From Chiridota heheva (taxonomy: Eukaryota > Echinodermata > Holothuroidea > Apodida > Chiridotidae): a DNA stretch of 64,000 nucleotides. The notes under the pieces were generated by a model that was not told where the DNA came from, made no database searches, and saw nothing but the letters and a program-made list of their open reading frames with translations. How positions within the stretch are numbered: the first letter of the stretch is position 1; each line of letters opens with the position of its first letter. A program made the translations under genes and the position numbers. The stretch covers positions 1-64,000 of the forward strand of contig JAIGNY010004599.1 of the NCBI GenBank assembly GCA_020152595.1, read 5' to 3'. This document shows positions 11,752 to 23,104 of the stretch, in pieces.

Positions 11752-12396
11752 ATGTTTATTCTAAATCACAACCTCCTTTTCCCTGTGTTGTTCTTAATAA
11801 CATACTCTAGAGCTTCCGACTCTCTGAACTCCTCACGTTCATCACAACCCCACGTGTCTCAGGCCTCAAATTTGCCTCTAAATGCCCCACAAACTGGCTA
11901 CCTTGTCTTGTTTGGTCTGAATGATTATTCAAATCACACACTCACAACTTATCTATGTATTGATGGGCAATTACATTCGTACAGATCAAGTTGGAAATTG
12001 TCAAAATTCAAATCACACAAGAGAAAATTACTCCTCTTATTTCTTACCCTTTCTGGTGATATCGAAAGCAATCCTGGACCCTTCCCAAAATTTCCTTGCA
12101 AACAATGCAACAAATCTGTCAAAATTAACCAGAGAGGTATTTGTTGCGATGACTGTGACTCTTGGGTTCATAGTAAGTGTGCAGGCATTAGTAATGCAAC
12201 TTACAAAACCCTTGCATCATCGACCGATGATTGGTTTTATTCGGAATGTTTGGCTCCTTGTGGCACGTGTGGACTCCAGTGTAGGAGATCTGATAAAGCA
12301 GTACAGGGTGGCAATTGTGATCAATGGATCCACACTAAGTGGTGCAGCATTGATGACTCAAAGTACAGCCGCCTCATGCATTCTAGCTGTACCTGA
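11752..12396 (+). CDS. LINE ORF1: hydrophobic N-terminus, 2A motif, two PHD-like zinc fingers
   Basis: 214 residues. Residues 1-20 are hydrophobic and followed by small/polar residues, resembling a signal peptide or signal anchor. A second hydrophobic stretch (LLLLFLTLS) leads into GDIESNPGP at residues 102-110, which fits the 2A ribosome-skipping consensus DxExNPGP. After it come two Cys/His modules: the first from C116/C119 to 'WVHSKC' and 'WFYSEC', the second starting 'CGTCGLQC' and ending 'WIHTKWC'. In the first module the expected Cys in W-F-C is Tyr. PHD fingers and 2A peptides are both known at the front of CR1-type LINE proteins, including sea-urchin elements. The frame ends early at 12396, and the following sequence suggests a shift before the endonuclease. 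Confidence 0.75.
   Translation: MFILNHNLLFPVLFLITYSRASDSLNSSRSSQPHVSQASNLPLNAPQTGYLVLFGLNDYSNHTLTTYLCIDGQLHSYRSSWKLSKFKSHKRKLLLLFLTLSGDIESNPGPFPKFPCKQCNKSVKINQRGICCDDCDSWVHSKCAGISNATYKTLASSTDDWFYSECLAPCGTCGLQCRRSDKAVQGGNCDQWIHTKWCSIDDSKYSRLMHSSCT
12052..12081 (+). other. 2A-type ribosome-skipping motif
   Basis: Codons for S-G-D-I-E-S-N-P-G-P, residues 101-110 of ORF1. The core D-I-E-x-N-P-G-P has every residue of the 2A consensus. In known 2A peptides the bond between the last Gly and Pro (here residues 109/110) is not made, releasing an upstream peptide. Upstream residues (LLLLFLTLS) are hydrophobic, as is usual. Activity is inferred, not shown. Confidence 0.8.
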
Positions 12397-12539
12397 ATAT
12401 GTGATACTTGTGACTTCATGAACTTCTCCGATTTTTCTTCTCAACTAACAATTCCATTAACTGTACTAACTCATATGAGGCACTTCAAAGTTATTCTCCC
12501 GGCCTTGACTCAGGGTCCAACCACCATCCCAATGTCAAA

Positions 12540-13390
12540 TTGAAAACTAATCCAAAAAAGGTGAAAAGGAAGGTTCTAAAATGTCTTGTTATCAACTATC
12601 AAAGTGTTCGAAACAAGAAAGCCTCCACTGAAAGTCTTAATAAAGACAAAGACCCAGATGTCATTACTGACACTGAAACCTGGCTAAATTCCGAAATCAG
12701 CAACTCTGAAATTTTGCCGACAACTACACAGTCATTCGCAAAGATAGAAGTACAAATGGTTATGGTGGTGTATTACAGGCAATACAAAATGACCTGATTT
12801 TCACTGAGCTCACTAAACTAGACTGACTGTGAGATCATCTGGAACAATTTCCTAAGGAAAACAGCATGTATATAGGAACTTTTTACAGGCCCAGTCACAA
12901 TGACCTTACTAGCCTTCTTGAGTCGAGAAAATCACTACAAAAGTTAGGGGAAAATGCTGACCAAAAAATGTTATTCTTGCTGATGATTTCAACCAACCTA
13001 ACAATGACTGGAGCAAAAACATTATTTCAGGCACAAACGCTTCCTCCGAAGCAGCCAAAATGCTTCTTGAAGTGGCCGATTCATTCAACCTCACTCATAT
13101 GGTGCAGTCACCTACCAGAGATAACAACATTCTTGATCTTGTGTTTACTAACAACTAAGCTGTTAACTCAGCTAACGCCAAGTGACAATGATATTTTTAA
13201 ACTGACCCTAAACATCTCCCCTCCTCATAAAAAGTTGCCTAAGCGTAAAATCGATTTAAGGAAAAAAGCTAACACAGAACGCATAAAAGAAGATCTGTCT
13301 AAACTTAAACTGCGATATTATTCTAAAATCAATAGCTCATTCATTAATGTTGATGAAAAATGGAATTTCTTTGAAAAGGAATTAAACTGA
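12540..13390 (+). pseudogene. LINE endonuclease domain, frameshifted
   Basis: The first frame (12540-12797) has 'VINYQSVRNK' and 'DVITDTETWLN', corresponding to the N-terminal asparagine and catalytic-glutamate regions of APE endonucleases. Frame changes near 12745 and 12960 move the remaining motifs to other frames: a 'FYRPSHND' box in the frame from 12866, and 'DDFNQPNNDW' plus 'DNNILDLVFTN' in another. At least two indels are needed to explain this. Function would be nicking target DNA to prime reverse transcription; this copy cannot encode it. Confidence 0.75.
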
Positions 13391-13393
13391 TTA

Positions 13394-14990
13394 TTGAAAA
13401 AATACACCTCACAAATTCAACTCAACCAAACTAAATCTACCTTGGTTCACCTATATCCAAACCGTCTCTGCAAGAAAAAACATGTCAAGAAAGCTAAGAA
13501 AACTCAACAAAACCATGACTGGAATACATATAAAAGTATTAGGAAATCTGTCCGTAAAAACATCAAAGAAGCTAAAAACAATTTCATCTGTAATAAACTT
13601 AAAAACACCCTAACTGAAAACCCTAAGGCATTTTGGTCCTACATAAAAAGACTTAAAAAGTAATTTCGTGGGTGTGTCAGACCTTATAAGCAACGGTAAA
13701 CGTTGTAGTGACAGTATGACTAAAGCTAACATTCTAAACAACCAGTTTTACAGCGTTTTCACAGAAGAAGATACCTCTCAAATCCCTGTAACTAAACCAC
13801 TCACCACCAACAAAATAAACCAACCTATAATCACTCCAGAAGGTGTCAAAAGGCAACTGCAAAACCTAAACCCAAACAAAGCCTCAGGTCCCGACCATAT
13901 ACCACCATGGTTCTTAAAAACACTGGCGGAAGACCTTTATGAAATCCTAACTGATCTCTTCCAAACCTCTGTAGATAACGGTACTATCCCAAAAAGCAAA
14001 CATATGTAGCGTTTTTAAAAAAGGTGATAAACAACACTTAGCTAATTACAGACCAGTCTCTCTTACCTGCGTGTGTAGTCAAATCCTTGAGCATATAATC
14101 CACTCACATGTGATGCAATTCCTTGATGAGCATAATATCTTAACTAATTTCCAACATGGCTTTCGAGCAAAAAGAGCAACTGAAACAACTTCTCTTAACA
14201 TTAAATGATATTTCTAAACAAATTGACCAAACCAGTACCATCTCTATGGTTATACTCGACTTCTCAAAAGCGTTCGATAAAGTCCCACACCAAGGTCTGT
14301 TATCCAAACTTTCCGCAATATGGCATTGATGGAAATCCACTGGCCTGGTTTGCGTCCTTCTCAGCAACCGCATTCAGCGTGTTGTCTGTGATGGCGAAAT
14401 CTCAAATCCTAAACAGTTTTTATCTGGTGTACCACAAGGTACCGTTTTAGGTCCTTTACTCTTCCTTTTATATATCAATGACATCCCTGATAATATAAAC
14501 AGCACGGTTAGACTGTTTGCTGATGATTGTCTTATGCATATAACAACTCATAAACCCTCTGGCCAATAAATCCTCCAAGATGATCTAAATAAACTTAAAC
14601 AATGGCAAAATAAATGGCAAATGAATTCCAACCCCTCTAAATGCTACATCCTCTCAATATCTCCTACAAAAATACTATAAATCACCAGTTTATACCTTAT
14701 GCAACAAGCCGCTAAAACATGTCAACTCCCACCCGTACCCAGGTGTTGAAATTGATAATAAACTCAGATAGGATAAACATATACACAACATCACCAACAA
14801 AGCAAACTCTGTACTTGGCCTATTAAGACGTAACCTCTCAAACTGTCCCTCTGACGTTAAAACCACTGCATATAAAGCTCTAGTTAGGCCAGTACTTGAG
14901 TATGCATTAGCAGTTTGGGACCCCCATCACCCGTGCGATGTAGATAAGCTTCAATCAATTCAACAGAGAGCAGCCAGGTTCTGTATGGCA
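13394..14990 (+). pseudogene. LINE reverse transcriptase, broken into several frames
   Basis: 13394-13663 is a Lys-rich linker ending 'KAFWSYIKRLKK'. 13668-14009 carries 'NPNKASGPDHIPPWFLK', the RT-0/1 region of LINE reverse transcriptases. Later pieces in shifted frames show 'YRPVSLTC', 'NFQHGFR', 'VPQGTVLGP'-like sequence near 14430-14455, and the catalytic F-A-D-D at 14516-14527. Indels and stops near 14005, 14200, 14320 and 14568 separate them. The order is complete, so this was a full RT before decay. Confidence 0.8.
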
Positions 14991-15389
14991 GACTACTCTT
15001 ATAAATCCAGTGTCACTAGCATGCTTCATAAATTAGATTGGCCCCTGCTAATAACAAGAAGAAGGAACACCTGTCTAAAAATGCTATATAAAATCAATAA
15101 CAGTCTTGTCGCCATTGATAATGATAACCTGATCCCAAACGCAAGAATTAATACAAGAAATAACCATGATCAGAATGTCCACGTTCCTTATGCTAAAAAG
15201 AATGTTTTTAAATACTCCTTCTTTTCTCAAACACCAAGAGATTGGAATGCTTTACCATCAAACATTGTACAGTACATGCACCAAGTTTCAAAGCTAAACT
15301 TGCTAAGCTTGTTAATTTTGTGTTCTTTTTTCTTTTCTCTTTTTTGTCTCATACTTTTGCTACGCTCGGTTGGCGTTTATGTCCTCTAG
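14985..15389 (+). CDS. LINE ORF2 C-terminal tail
   Basis: 134 codons, the best preserved open piece of ORF2. It begins in the 'RAARF' segment that follows the RT palm ('ADYSYKSSVTSMLHKLDWPL') and continues to 'SQTPRDWNALPSNIV', the tryptophan-rich end typical of CR1/L2-type ORF2 proteins. The last 30 residues are hydrophobic and probably arise from read-through into the 3' UTR after a shift. Confidence 0.7.
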   Translation: MADYSYKSSVTSMLHKLDWPLLITRRRNTCLKMLYKINNSLVAIDNDNLIPNARINTRNNHDQNVHVPYAKKNVFKYSFFSQTPRDWNALPSNIVQYMHQVSKLNLLSLLILCSFFFSLFCLILLLRSVGVYVL

Positions 15390-17085
15390 AAGTATTTTTG
15401 CCGACTTAACCTATTCAGATTCAGCTGTACTGTACCAGTACCGCGTAGGATTTTTGCCACTTGGTACACCCATTTTGTTGCTAGGAAAATTCGTGCGGTG
15501 ATTGGTTAAAAAAGCTGTCAATCATCTAATCTAGAGCGGTTAAATGTCATATTGCGCGTTATAAGAAACGACACGAAACTTTACTGTATGTCTGTATGTA
15601 TAGTGGTTGATCCATGTGGCTCATGTAGCTTTGGAATTCACAGTATTTCAAAGGCATATATCTTGATGAAATGCAAGTCGCAAAATACATATTTTGATAT
15701 TCAAAGCAGACATTGATCAGTTGATTGGTAGGAATTATTAACCCTATTTTCACACCTTCATGGGAATTTCTAGTGTATAATAAGAGTTTTCGTATTAGGT
15801 TTTCACGCTCCACATGAAATATTCAAAAGTTGATACAGGTTCATGGAAATATTTAATACTTTGTCTTTTATTGTGATCCATTGAGTTGCTTACTCTGTTT
15901 GTATTTTGGGGTCGAAGAGTGGAGCCATGTATTTCAGAATCACTGTGTTATCTTTTTTAATGTGTAACACAGACAATATTACTGCATGAGCTAAATTCCA
16001 TTAAAATTGTTTAAAAATCGTAAAGTAGCTACAAATTTAATCAAAATCAGCTTGAAATTGACCATACAGGTTACAGTTCATCACCATGCAACGTTGATGC
16101 TAATTTGTAATATATTATAAGTGGTTTATTTTCTTAGGTAAATCCTCTTGGTTTTGAATCGTTTATTGTAATTCTACCAAGTGGCACAGTAAATTTCTGA
16201 CCAAAACTATTTTAGTCTGTACAATACCCTCATTCTGATTTTAACAGGAATGAATTTTTCCCATTATTTTCAATGACTGAGATTTAGGAAAGAAATGAAA
16301 AGACTTTTAAGTTGTCTGCCCCGTTATATACTACAAACTTATAATTTATTAAAACCTTATCAAAGTTTGATCAGCCACAACTTAAGAACTCAAACTTCTA
16401 TTTTAAAAATTCAAAAACTGACCTGCAGGCTTAGATTTTAAAACTTACATTTTGGTAATGGATAAATTGCGAGGAAAGAAGCGAAGCGTTTTTCTGGTGT
16501 TATATAATATAATTTGTGAGAGAAATTTAAGCTGCAAAACGACATTTGTACCTCCAAAAAGAAATAAACGATCATGCATTCATTACAGAGAGGTTCACCC
16601 AGCCGGTAATTCTGTGACCATACGGAATACATACATGTGGCCTAGCCCACTCTCCCAGTTCCTAATATTAACTGACAAAGAAAATGTATAAACTGTTAAG
16701 AGGGACACAAAATACACCTTTTTACCACAACAGTTTGCAAATTATTGGGGACCATGACCTGTTCCGGTTCCTACGGCCCTGTGGAATATGATAGCTACTG
16801 ATTACGTATTTCAATAAGACCTAAGATATACCTACTTACTTGATATACTCAGGGGCGTCTCGAGCATTAACATATTAGTGGGAGAAAGGGAGGTGGGGGG
16901 GGGGAGAAGTCAACTAAATTTGCCCGATTTTTTTCAAAATGCCTCAAATTGAGGTATCATGGCTGTCACATATGTACTAATTTGTTGTACAAGTTATGTA
17001 TTTTGAAGGGTTCGGAATGGGGCATAAGGTTGAGGAGCAGGGCTGAAAGCTCTTTTGATCTACTTTTATATTTGTTATTACTGTT
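15390..17085. other. Non-coding DNA, no gene recognised
   Basis: AT-rich with many stops; short open frames lack family motifs. A G-rich run lies near 16895. Part of 15390-15560 may be 3' UTR of the preceding LINE. Confidence 0.5.
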
Positions 17086-17087
17086 AT

Positions 17088-17110
17088 TATTTATTATTAG
17101 TAGTAGTAGT

Positions 17111-17160
<50 letters not shown>

Positions 17161-17222
17161 TATTATTATTATCATTATTTTTATTATTATTATCATTATC
17201 ATTATTATTACTATTATTATCA
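17088..17222. repeat. (ATT)n microsatellite
   Basis: About 130 bp of ATT with scattered ATC interruptions. It makes Ile/Leu-rich open frames on both strands that are not genes. Confidence 0.95.
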
Positions 17223-17224
17223 AT

Positions 17225-18185
17225 TTTTTGTTTTTTGCTTTTCAAAATTTGCAGTCAAGAATTTCGAATAAAATGTTAGATTATGATTCGAATAAAAATG
17301 AATAATAACCAGAGGCGGATCCAGAGGGCGGGGTATACACCCTCCTTTGGCAGCACCTTGCCGCAATTTTCCATAAAGATGTGCCTTCATCCGATGCTCA
17401 CCAAATAAAAACGATATTTTAAGTCTATAGAATTTGATATTCTATAAATAAAATTCAGACCGCAGAAATCTATTAAATATATGTGATTCTCCCTTCAATT
17501 TGAGCTATTCCAAAGCCAAACAGATTCCGGAGCTTCACCCATTGACCCTTCGTGGAAAGTTGCGTATCCAGCTTCCGGTGCTACAGGAGAAAAGTGCCCT
17601 AAAATATGAATGCATCTTCTGAATTCTGGCTAAACGAAAAATAATAACTGGTTCAGCTGTTGAACAAAGTGAATCACTGCAAGTTTGATACAATGGACGA
17701 TTTGTAAACAAATATGGACAATTTTGACCACATTTAATCCAGTTATAAACAAAATTTGGAAAATTCTAAACCAAATTTTTGCGGTTTTCAACCAAAATAC
17801 AATAGATCAAGCTCTATTTTATACCTACTTTTGTTCTCCCTTTATACCAATCAGTCCTCCGACAAGTGCATAACTGAAATGCCGCACTCATATCCAAAAA
17901 TAACAAAATAATCGTTGTTTGTCCATGTTTAACAAAATATCACTGAACTTTCATCAAGGCAGTCTGTGTGGAGTAGTTTTTATCTCATCATCCACATATA
18001 CATACATATATGTGGGGATGAAATATTGTAGTCACTTTGCTATATAGACAAAGAACTGCCTGTACACTACATGGCCATATTAGGGGACTGGTGGGGCCCA
18101 CCAGGGTCTCATATGTTGACCTCATATTAGGGGTTAGGGGTCAAAACTTTGTGGAACGGGACAAAATGTTGTGATTTTTGCATCT
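17225..18185. other. Non-coding DNA, no gene recognised
   Basis: Contains a phrase common at repeat edges ('agaggcggatccagagggcg', 17312) and otherwise unremarkable AT-rich sequence. Confidence 0.5.
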
Positions 18186-18188
18186 GTT

Positions 18189-18257
18189 CGTGTGTGTGGG
18201 TGAGGGTGTGTGTGTGTGTGTGTGTGTGTGTTGGGTGTGTGTGTGCGCGTGCGCGTA
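18189..18257. repeat. (GT)n microsatellite
   Basis: Impure GT dinucleotide run ending 'gcgcgtgcgcg'; alternating purine-pyrimidine sequence with Z-DNA potential. Confidence 0.9.
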
Positions 18258-18360
18258 TTCAACAATTAATTTTTGTCGCTTATAACTTGAAAATATAATA
18301 CACACACATGAACCAAAATTGGTGGACGGGCCCCTGGCCCGGAATTTTTGTCTCAAAGGT

Positions 18361-19890
18361 TTTGGGGTATAAAGGTCAAGTCAAATGGGACAAGTTTTTG
18401 AAGAAATTACTTGATATCTTTACAAATTGCATAGGTGGGTAGGGTGTAACATTCTAACAAAACTTAAGAATAATTGGAGGTCAAAGGTCATGGGTCAAAA
18501 ATCAAATAAGTGCTTTTTATGCACAATTTTACGGATTCTTCAACTCAAAAAGTACTATACCAACCATATCTTGTACCATGACACCTTGCTACATGAATTT
18601 GTGTCCCGTATAGAATCTGGGGTCAAACATTCAAAGGTCATAGGGCTATTGACTTTTTTTCTCTCACCATTTCCCCCTATTGTAATGGAATGGTAAGTGA
18701 GCATAAATGGTGTTATACAGTAGAGTACGATAAATGTGAAAAATTTCAGAAGTTATATCACTATTTAGGGTCAAGGGTCAGAGGTCAGATGTCAAACATG
18801 TAATTTTAGGGGGTTAATTATGTACTAATTTGTACAATTTTTGTAGCACTTTAAATTCCGAAAGTGCAAGACCTATGCCAACTTTATGTTGTGCCATGAC
18901 ACCTTGGTACATAAATTTGTGTTCCGTATAGACTCTGGAATCAAAATGTCAAAGGTCACAGAGCTATTAACCGTTTCGCCATATCCCCTATGGTGATCGA
19001 TGGAATGGTAAGTGTGACGTGAGCATGAATGGTGTCATACAGTAGGGTACGATAAATGTGAACAATTTCAGACGTTATTTCACTGATTAGGGTCAGAGGT
19101 CAGATGTCAAATATGTGATTTTAGGGGGTAATTATATACTAATTTGTACAATTTTCTACCACTTTAAATTCCGAAAGTGCAAGACCTATACCAACCATAT
19201 GTGGCTTCGATTGTAGGTATTGGTGTGTGGGGTGGGGGCGTTTTGTACTACCAATTTGTTATCATTTTTGTTTTGTAATTTGGGAGTGTTGTACTCAGTT
19301 AAGCTCACCAGAGTTTTTATACAACACTTCCTTTCACAACCATATATATTCTTCTGTATATACATATTTTGTAAGTTTCATAATATAATTATAAATAAAA
19401 CTCTTCTGTAATTATATGTAATAATCTTGTGAAAAAAACAAATAAATGAAATGAAATGAAATATGTTGTACCATGATACCTTGGTACATGAAGTTGTGTC
19501 TCGTAGACTCTGGGGTCAAAATGTCAAAGAGTTATTGACTTCTTTTCACCATTATTCCCTCAAGTTAGGGAATTATAAGTGTGGCGTGAGCATGAATGGT
19601 GTCATACAGTAGGGTGTGATCAATGTGAACAATTTTAGAACTTATTTCAGGGATAGGGATCAAGGGTCAGAGATCAGAGGCCAAATATGTGATTTTTATG
19701 TACTAATTTGTACATTTTTGTGACATTTTAAACTAAAAAAATACAAGATCTATACCAAGTATATAGATCTATATAGATATAGATCAAGATCTATATCTAT
19801 ACATATCATGTTGTACCATGATACTTTGGTACAAGAATTTGTGTCCCCGTAGACTCTGGGGTCAAAAGGTCAATGGTCTGTTTGTATTTC
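18361..19890 (+). repeat. Tandem array of ~318-bp units
   Basis: Four diverged copies, anchored by 'ttgt(a/g)ccatgacacc' at 18571, 18889, 19466 and 19811. Each contains 'tttgtgtcccgtatagactc', 'ggtcaaa..tcaaaggtc', 'gtcatacagtagggtacgat' and 'gggtcagaggtcagatgtc'. Spacing is 318 bp, then 313 bp after removing the insertion at 19203-19460, then 345 bp. No coding content. The many 'aggtca' words resemble nuclear-receptor half sites, but they are simply part of the repeat unit. Confidence 0.8.
19203..19460 (+). mobile_element. Truncated LINE or SINE 3' end in the tandem array
   Basis: 258 bp absent from neighbouring units of the array. It is flanked by 'atatgt' at 19197-19202 and 19461-19466, and the array sequence is continuous across it once one copy is removed. 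It contains an AATAAA-like signal near 19393 and ends in an 'aaatgaaatgaaatgaa' tail. This is the signature of a target-primed insertion of a 5'-truncated non-LTR element. Confidence 0.8.
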
Positions 19891-21174
19891 CATGGGCAGT
19901 ACAATCGATCAACATGCCTAAAGAAAGATAGCCATGCCTGTCGCATAGGCAGTGCACTCCATCAAAAGTCCACAGGCTGCGGAACCGGGGGTGCAGGGGG
20001 CAAGAATAAAATGTTGCTTAAATATATTTACGTTCCCTTATTATGAATGATCTTTTATTACCAGATTGAAGAAATAACACAAACATCACGGAAAATACCC
20101 AAAATTTCGCTCGCGGAGCGCCTTTAATTTGAGTTCTAGAAAAAAAAAAAACATGCAATGGGACATTTGCCACTGATTTGCTGAAGACTAGGTGTGAATT
20201 TGGGCCATCTGGTCTAATTTATGCTAAAAATAGTTGCATATGGTATTCTCAGCAGCAAAAAAATGATGACTTCCATAAGGACCCTTTTGCTTTTCACATC
20301 ATTTTAAACATTAAGTGTAAATTCATAAATCATACAATGGCTAATCATGATGTATAAGTCTAAATCTTTCCGATTTCAAGACCTTTAACCTATACATTTT
20401 CAATTCAGCAATTATTGTTGTAGATTTCAATAAAATTATCATATTTTACCAAATTTTGGACCAAAATATCTTGAATTGTTGAAGCTGTAAATAAAAAAAA
20501 AGAAGGGAAAATTTGTCACCAGTAATGTTCGAACCTATAAAAGTTTAGAAATTTTCCGAAGGGCAGAGGAGGGAGAAGGATAAGGGGGGGATATATCTAT
20601 ATGGACCGCATAAAGCTATATTGCTGCGATACATGCTAGGAAATACGATAGTTGGAAAGTGCCCTTCAGATTTTGTGCCCCCCCCACACTTTCAAACATC
20701 TTTCGCCGCCTCTGCAAAAGTCACAGAGCTACAGTGACAACTGGTAGCCATTTCTCCCACTATGCTGTACGTTCAAGGTGATGAAATCAACTCCGTGGAT
20801 TGCTTTCTTGTTACTTTTGCAGTCACTAAATTTTCCGACTCATAGCATATTTGTATTGGTAGATCCCGCTACTAGCTGACTAACATTTTACTCACTGAAT
20901 TTCACCAAGGGGCAAGTTGACCCCTTGACCCCCACTTGCTACGCCACTGGCATTACCTTACGTATATAACTGTTTTTATAACTTATTCGCATAGGCGTAT
21001 GGGCATGTGTCTTATATGGGGAGGAGAGGGGGGCAACACGACTTTTACCCAAATTTTGGTATGGGTTAAATTGCTCAAATGTTGGATTTTTTTCAAAAAT
21101 TTCCCTGATTAATCAAACACATGTCACCATCCCCCCTTCCCAATAATGAAAGTCTAACGAAGTGGTTTTGAAGA
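19891..21174. other. Non-coding DNA, no gene recognised
   Basis: No open frame with family motifs. Contains several G- or C-rich runs (about 20577-20590 and 20679-20690) and the phrase 'gctacgccactggc' near 20938, a common edge of dispersed repeats. Confidence 0.5.
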
Positions 21175-21670
21175 GTAAGATTCCATGATTTCTTTTTTCC
21201 TGAAAATCATCCATTCTCGGGAAATATCATTCAAATTTTGAAAAATTTACATCAACTTTCGCAATTTCCTTCATATTCCGGATTTTTTTCTTCCCCATTT
21301 TCGAGAAGTTTTTAACAATTGTCGGGAAATTTCATTCAATTTTCGTAAAATACCCTTCATTTCGTGAAAATTGCTTCAATTGTCTTGAAATTTGCTTCAA
21401 TTTTCATGCAATTTGCTTTAATTGTCGGACAATTTCCTTCATTATTGAAAAATTTGCTTCAATTTTCAAAAAGTTATCATTCATTTTCGTAAAATATGCT
21501 ACAATTATTAGTGCAATTTCCTTCATTTTCGGGAAAATTTCTTCATCTTTCGAAAAGTTCTCTTCAATGTTTTGTAAATTTCCTTCAGTTTGTGTAAAAT
21601 TTCCTTTATTTTCATGAAATTTGCATGAATTTTAATCAAATTTCGTTCATTTTTCTTAAATTTACGAGAA
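21175..21670. repeat. Degenerate minisatellite built on 'ttcattttcgggaaattt'
   Basis: About 18-20 imperfect units of some 25-33 bp, each a variant of (c)ttcaattttcgtgaaattt. The same motif family makes a longer array at 58626-59735. No unit is exact, so the array is old. It is followed by C-rich sequence at 21765-21815. Confidence 0.8.
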
Positions 21671-22581
21671 GTTATCAATAATTTGTTATCAATCCACCCT
21701 TCAGCCCTTCTTCCCGAAAAACGCTGCTGCTGTCTGAAAGATTGTCGATTTTTCGAAACTGGGGTGCAATTTCACCCCTTGCCCCCTCCCCCACCCCTCC
21801 CCATCCCGCTCCGTTTTATACGTCTATGCTTATTTGGAAGGCATCGTGCGTTGCAAACAGGCGCGACTTACATCAGCCTATGATAAAGCCTTGCCATTAT
21901 CCATTTCTCCCTGCAGTGTCTATAATGTGTAATTATATGCTTTCAAATATGGCCTTTTACCAGATTGTGCGCACCTTTCAAGAGTGAGTTATCTTTGATT
22001 TGCATGGAGTTCGGACTGCATATCCATGGGGCAATCTAATGGGACCCCTTGTACATAAAATAATGTGTATATCTATTATTTACCGAATGTAATTGATTTT
22101 GGACTAGAAAATTCCCCATACACGTTTTTAAGCTGAGGGTGGATAGAAAGTGGGGATTTCAGAGCTTTCCGATCCTCTGGTCTTTTTTCAAAATTTGTAA
22201 ATTTTTCAAAATTGTTGTCCTAAATGTTCCGATTTTGACTGTTCGACTGGATGTTTGATCTAAAATATTCAAATTCTCTCTAGCTTTGGTCCTATTAAAT
22301 ACTCCGATATAAGTGCATATAATCCAAAATTTCCCAATTGTTTCGAAATTTGGTTGTAAATCTCCCAATATACGGGTTAAGGATTTTATTCAAAAAAATT
22401 CCAATCCAAAAAGAGCCACCAGCAATTTTCGAACTGATCAAATTTTCTCAATTTCAGTTGAGGTGGGGATTGGGAATAGCCCTTTCAGATAGCCATACTG
22501 CCGTACATGCTTACAAAATAACTTAAGGGCTCCCGTAAAATGCTGTATCCCCAGTAACAATAGTTATTCTGCTGCCCTTGG
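21671..22581. other. Non-coding DNA up to the BEL element
   Basis: No recognisable gene. A C-rich stretch at 21765-21815 resembles the end of a dispersed repeat. The base before 22582 is taken as the left border of the BEL/Pao element. Confidence 0.5.
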
Positions 22582-23028
22582 TGTAAATAAGTCCGATTTT
22601 TTTTTTTACATTGTTACGTCATGAATATTTTGCGCGCGTTTCTTTCATTTTAAAGGTTGTGTTTTGCGTACCGCGTTGTTGTGCGTGTTGTCGTGCGTCT
22701 TGCTGTGCGTGGATTTTGTTGTCGCGTGTGAGTTGCGTTGCGCGGTGTTTTTTTGATATAAATTTTGTTGATATCAATTTGTTTTTTATTCTAAATCTGT
22801 TTCTAGAATTGAATCGCAATATTGATTGACGTGACTGAATGTGAGGTCTTTGTTTTTATCATTATTTTCCATTGATTGGCCAAAAATTTCATTCACCAGA
22901 TTACAGATACCGATAACAGTGAAAAGATTAACAGATTAAAAGATCTGATTAAAGGATTAACGAATTCGATGTCAGAATAAAGTTTTTGTCGAATCAAACT
23001 TTAGATCTGCGTTTCTTTAATTTTTTTG
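22582..23028 (+). repeat. 5' LTR of BEL no. 1
   Basis: Starts TGTAAAT. Diagnostic shared words with 44991-45392 include 'atattttgcgcgcgtttctt', 'gtgcgtcttgctgtgcgtg', 'aatcgcaata' and 'atgtgaggtctttgttttta'. An 'aataaag' possible polyadenylation signal is at 22977-22983. It ends just before a 'tggcgccctc' primer-binding site. A Cys-rich open frame inside it is accidental. Confidence 0.85.
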
Positions 23029-23030
23029 GC

Positions 23031-23045
23031 TGGCGCCCTCGAAAT
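23031..23045 (+). other. Putative primer-binding site of BEL no. 1
   Basis: 'tggcgccctcgaaat' follows the 5' LTR directly. A TGG start is expected for a site pairing with a tRNA 3' CCA end. The exact tRNA was not identified. Confidence 0.55.
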
Positions 23046-23104
23046 AAATCTAAGAGATTTATACAGTGAATGAAATTTGGAACTAGGCATACCTGATTAC
23101 GAAG

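Larger units (their letters stand above)
11752..15389 (+). mobile_element. Non-LTR retrotransposon (CR1/L2-like), nearly full length, inactive
   Basis: In order on the plus strand: ORF1 with zinc fingers, an apurinic-type endonuclease, reverse transcriptase and the usual C-terminal tail. Gene order and the RT box FADD (14516-14527) match APE-type LINEs of the CR1/L2 group. Several frameshifts and in-frame stops interrupt ORF2, so it is a dead copy. No poly-A or microsatellite tail is clear after 15389. I could not define a target duplication, so the outer borders are approximate. Confidence 0.8.

Noticed and set aside
16949..17305. Ile/Leu-rich 'membrane protein' frames
   Set aside because: Generated by the (ATT)n tract.
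22611..22829. Cys-rich frame resembling a small secreted peptide
   Set aside because: Falls entirely inside the BEL LTR and is not conserved in the other LTR copy.
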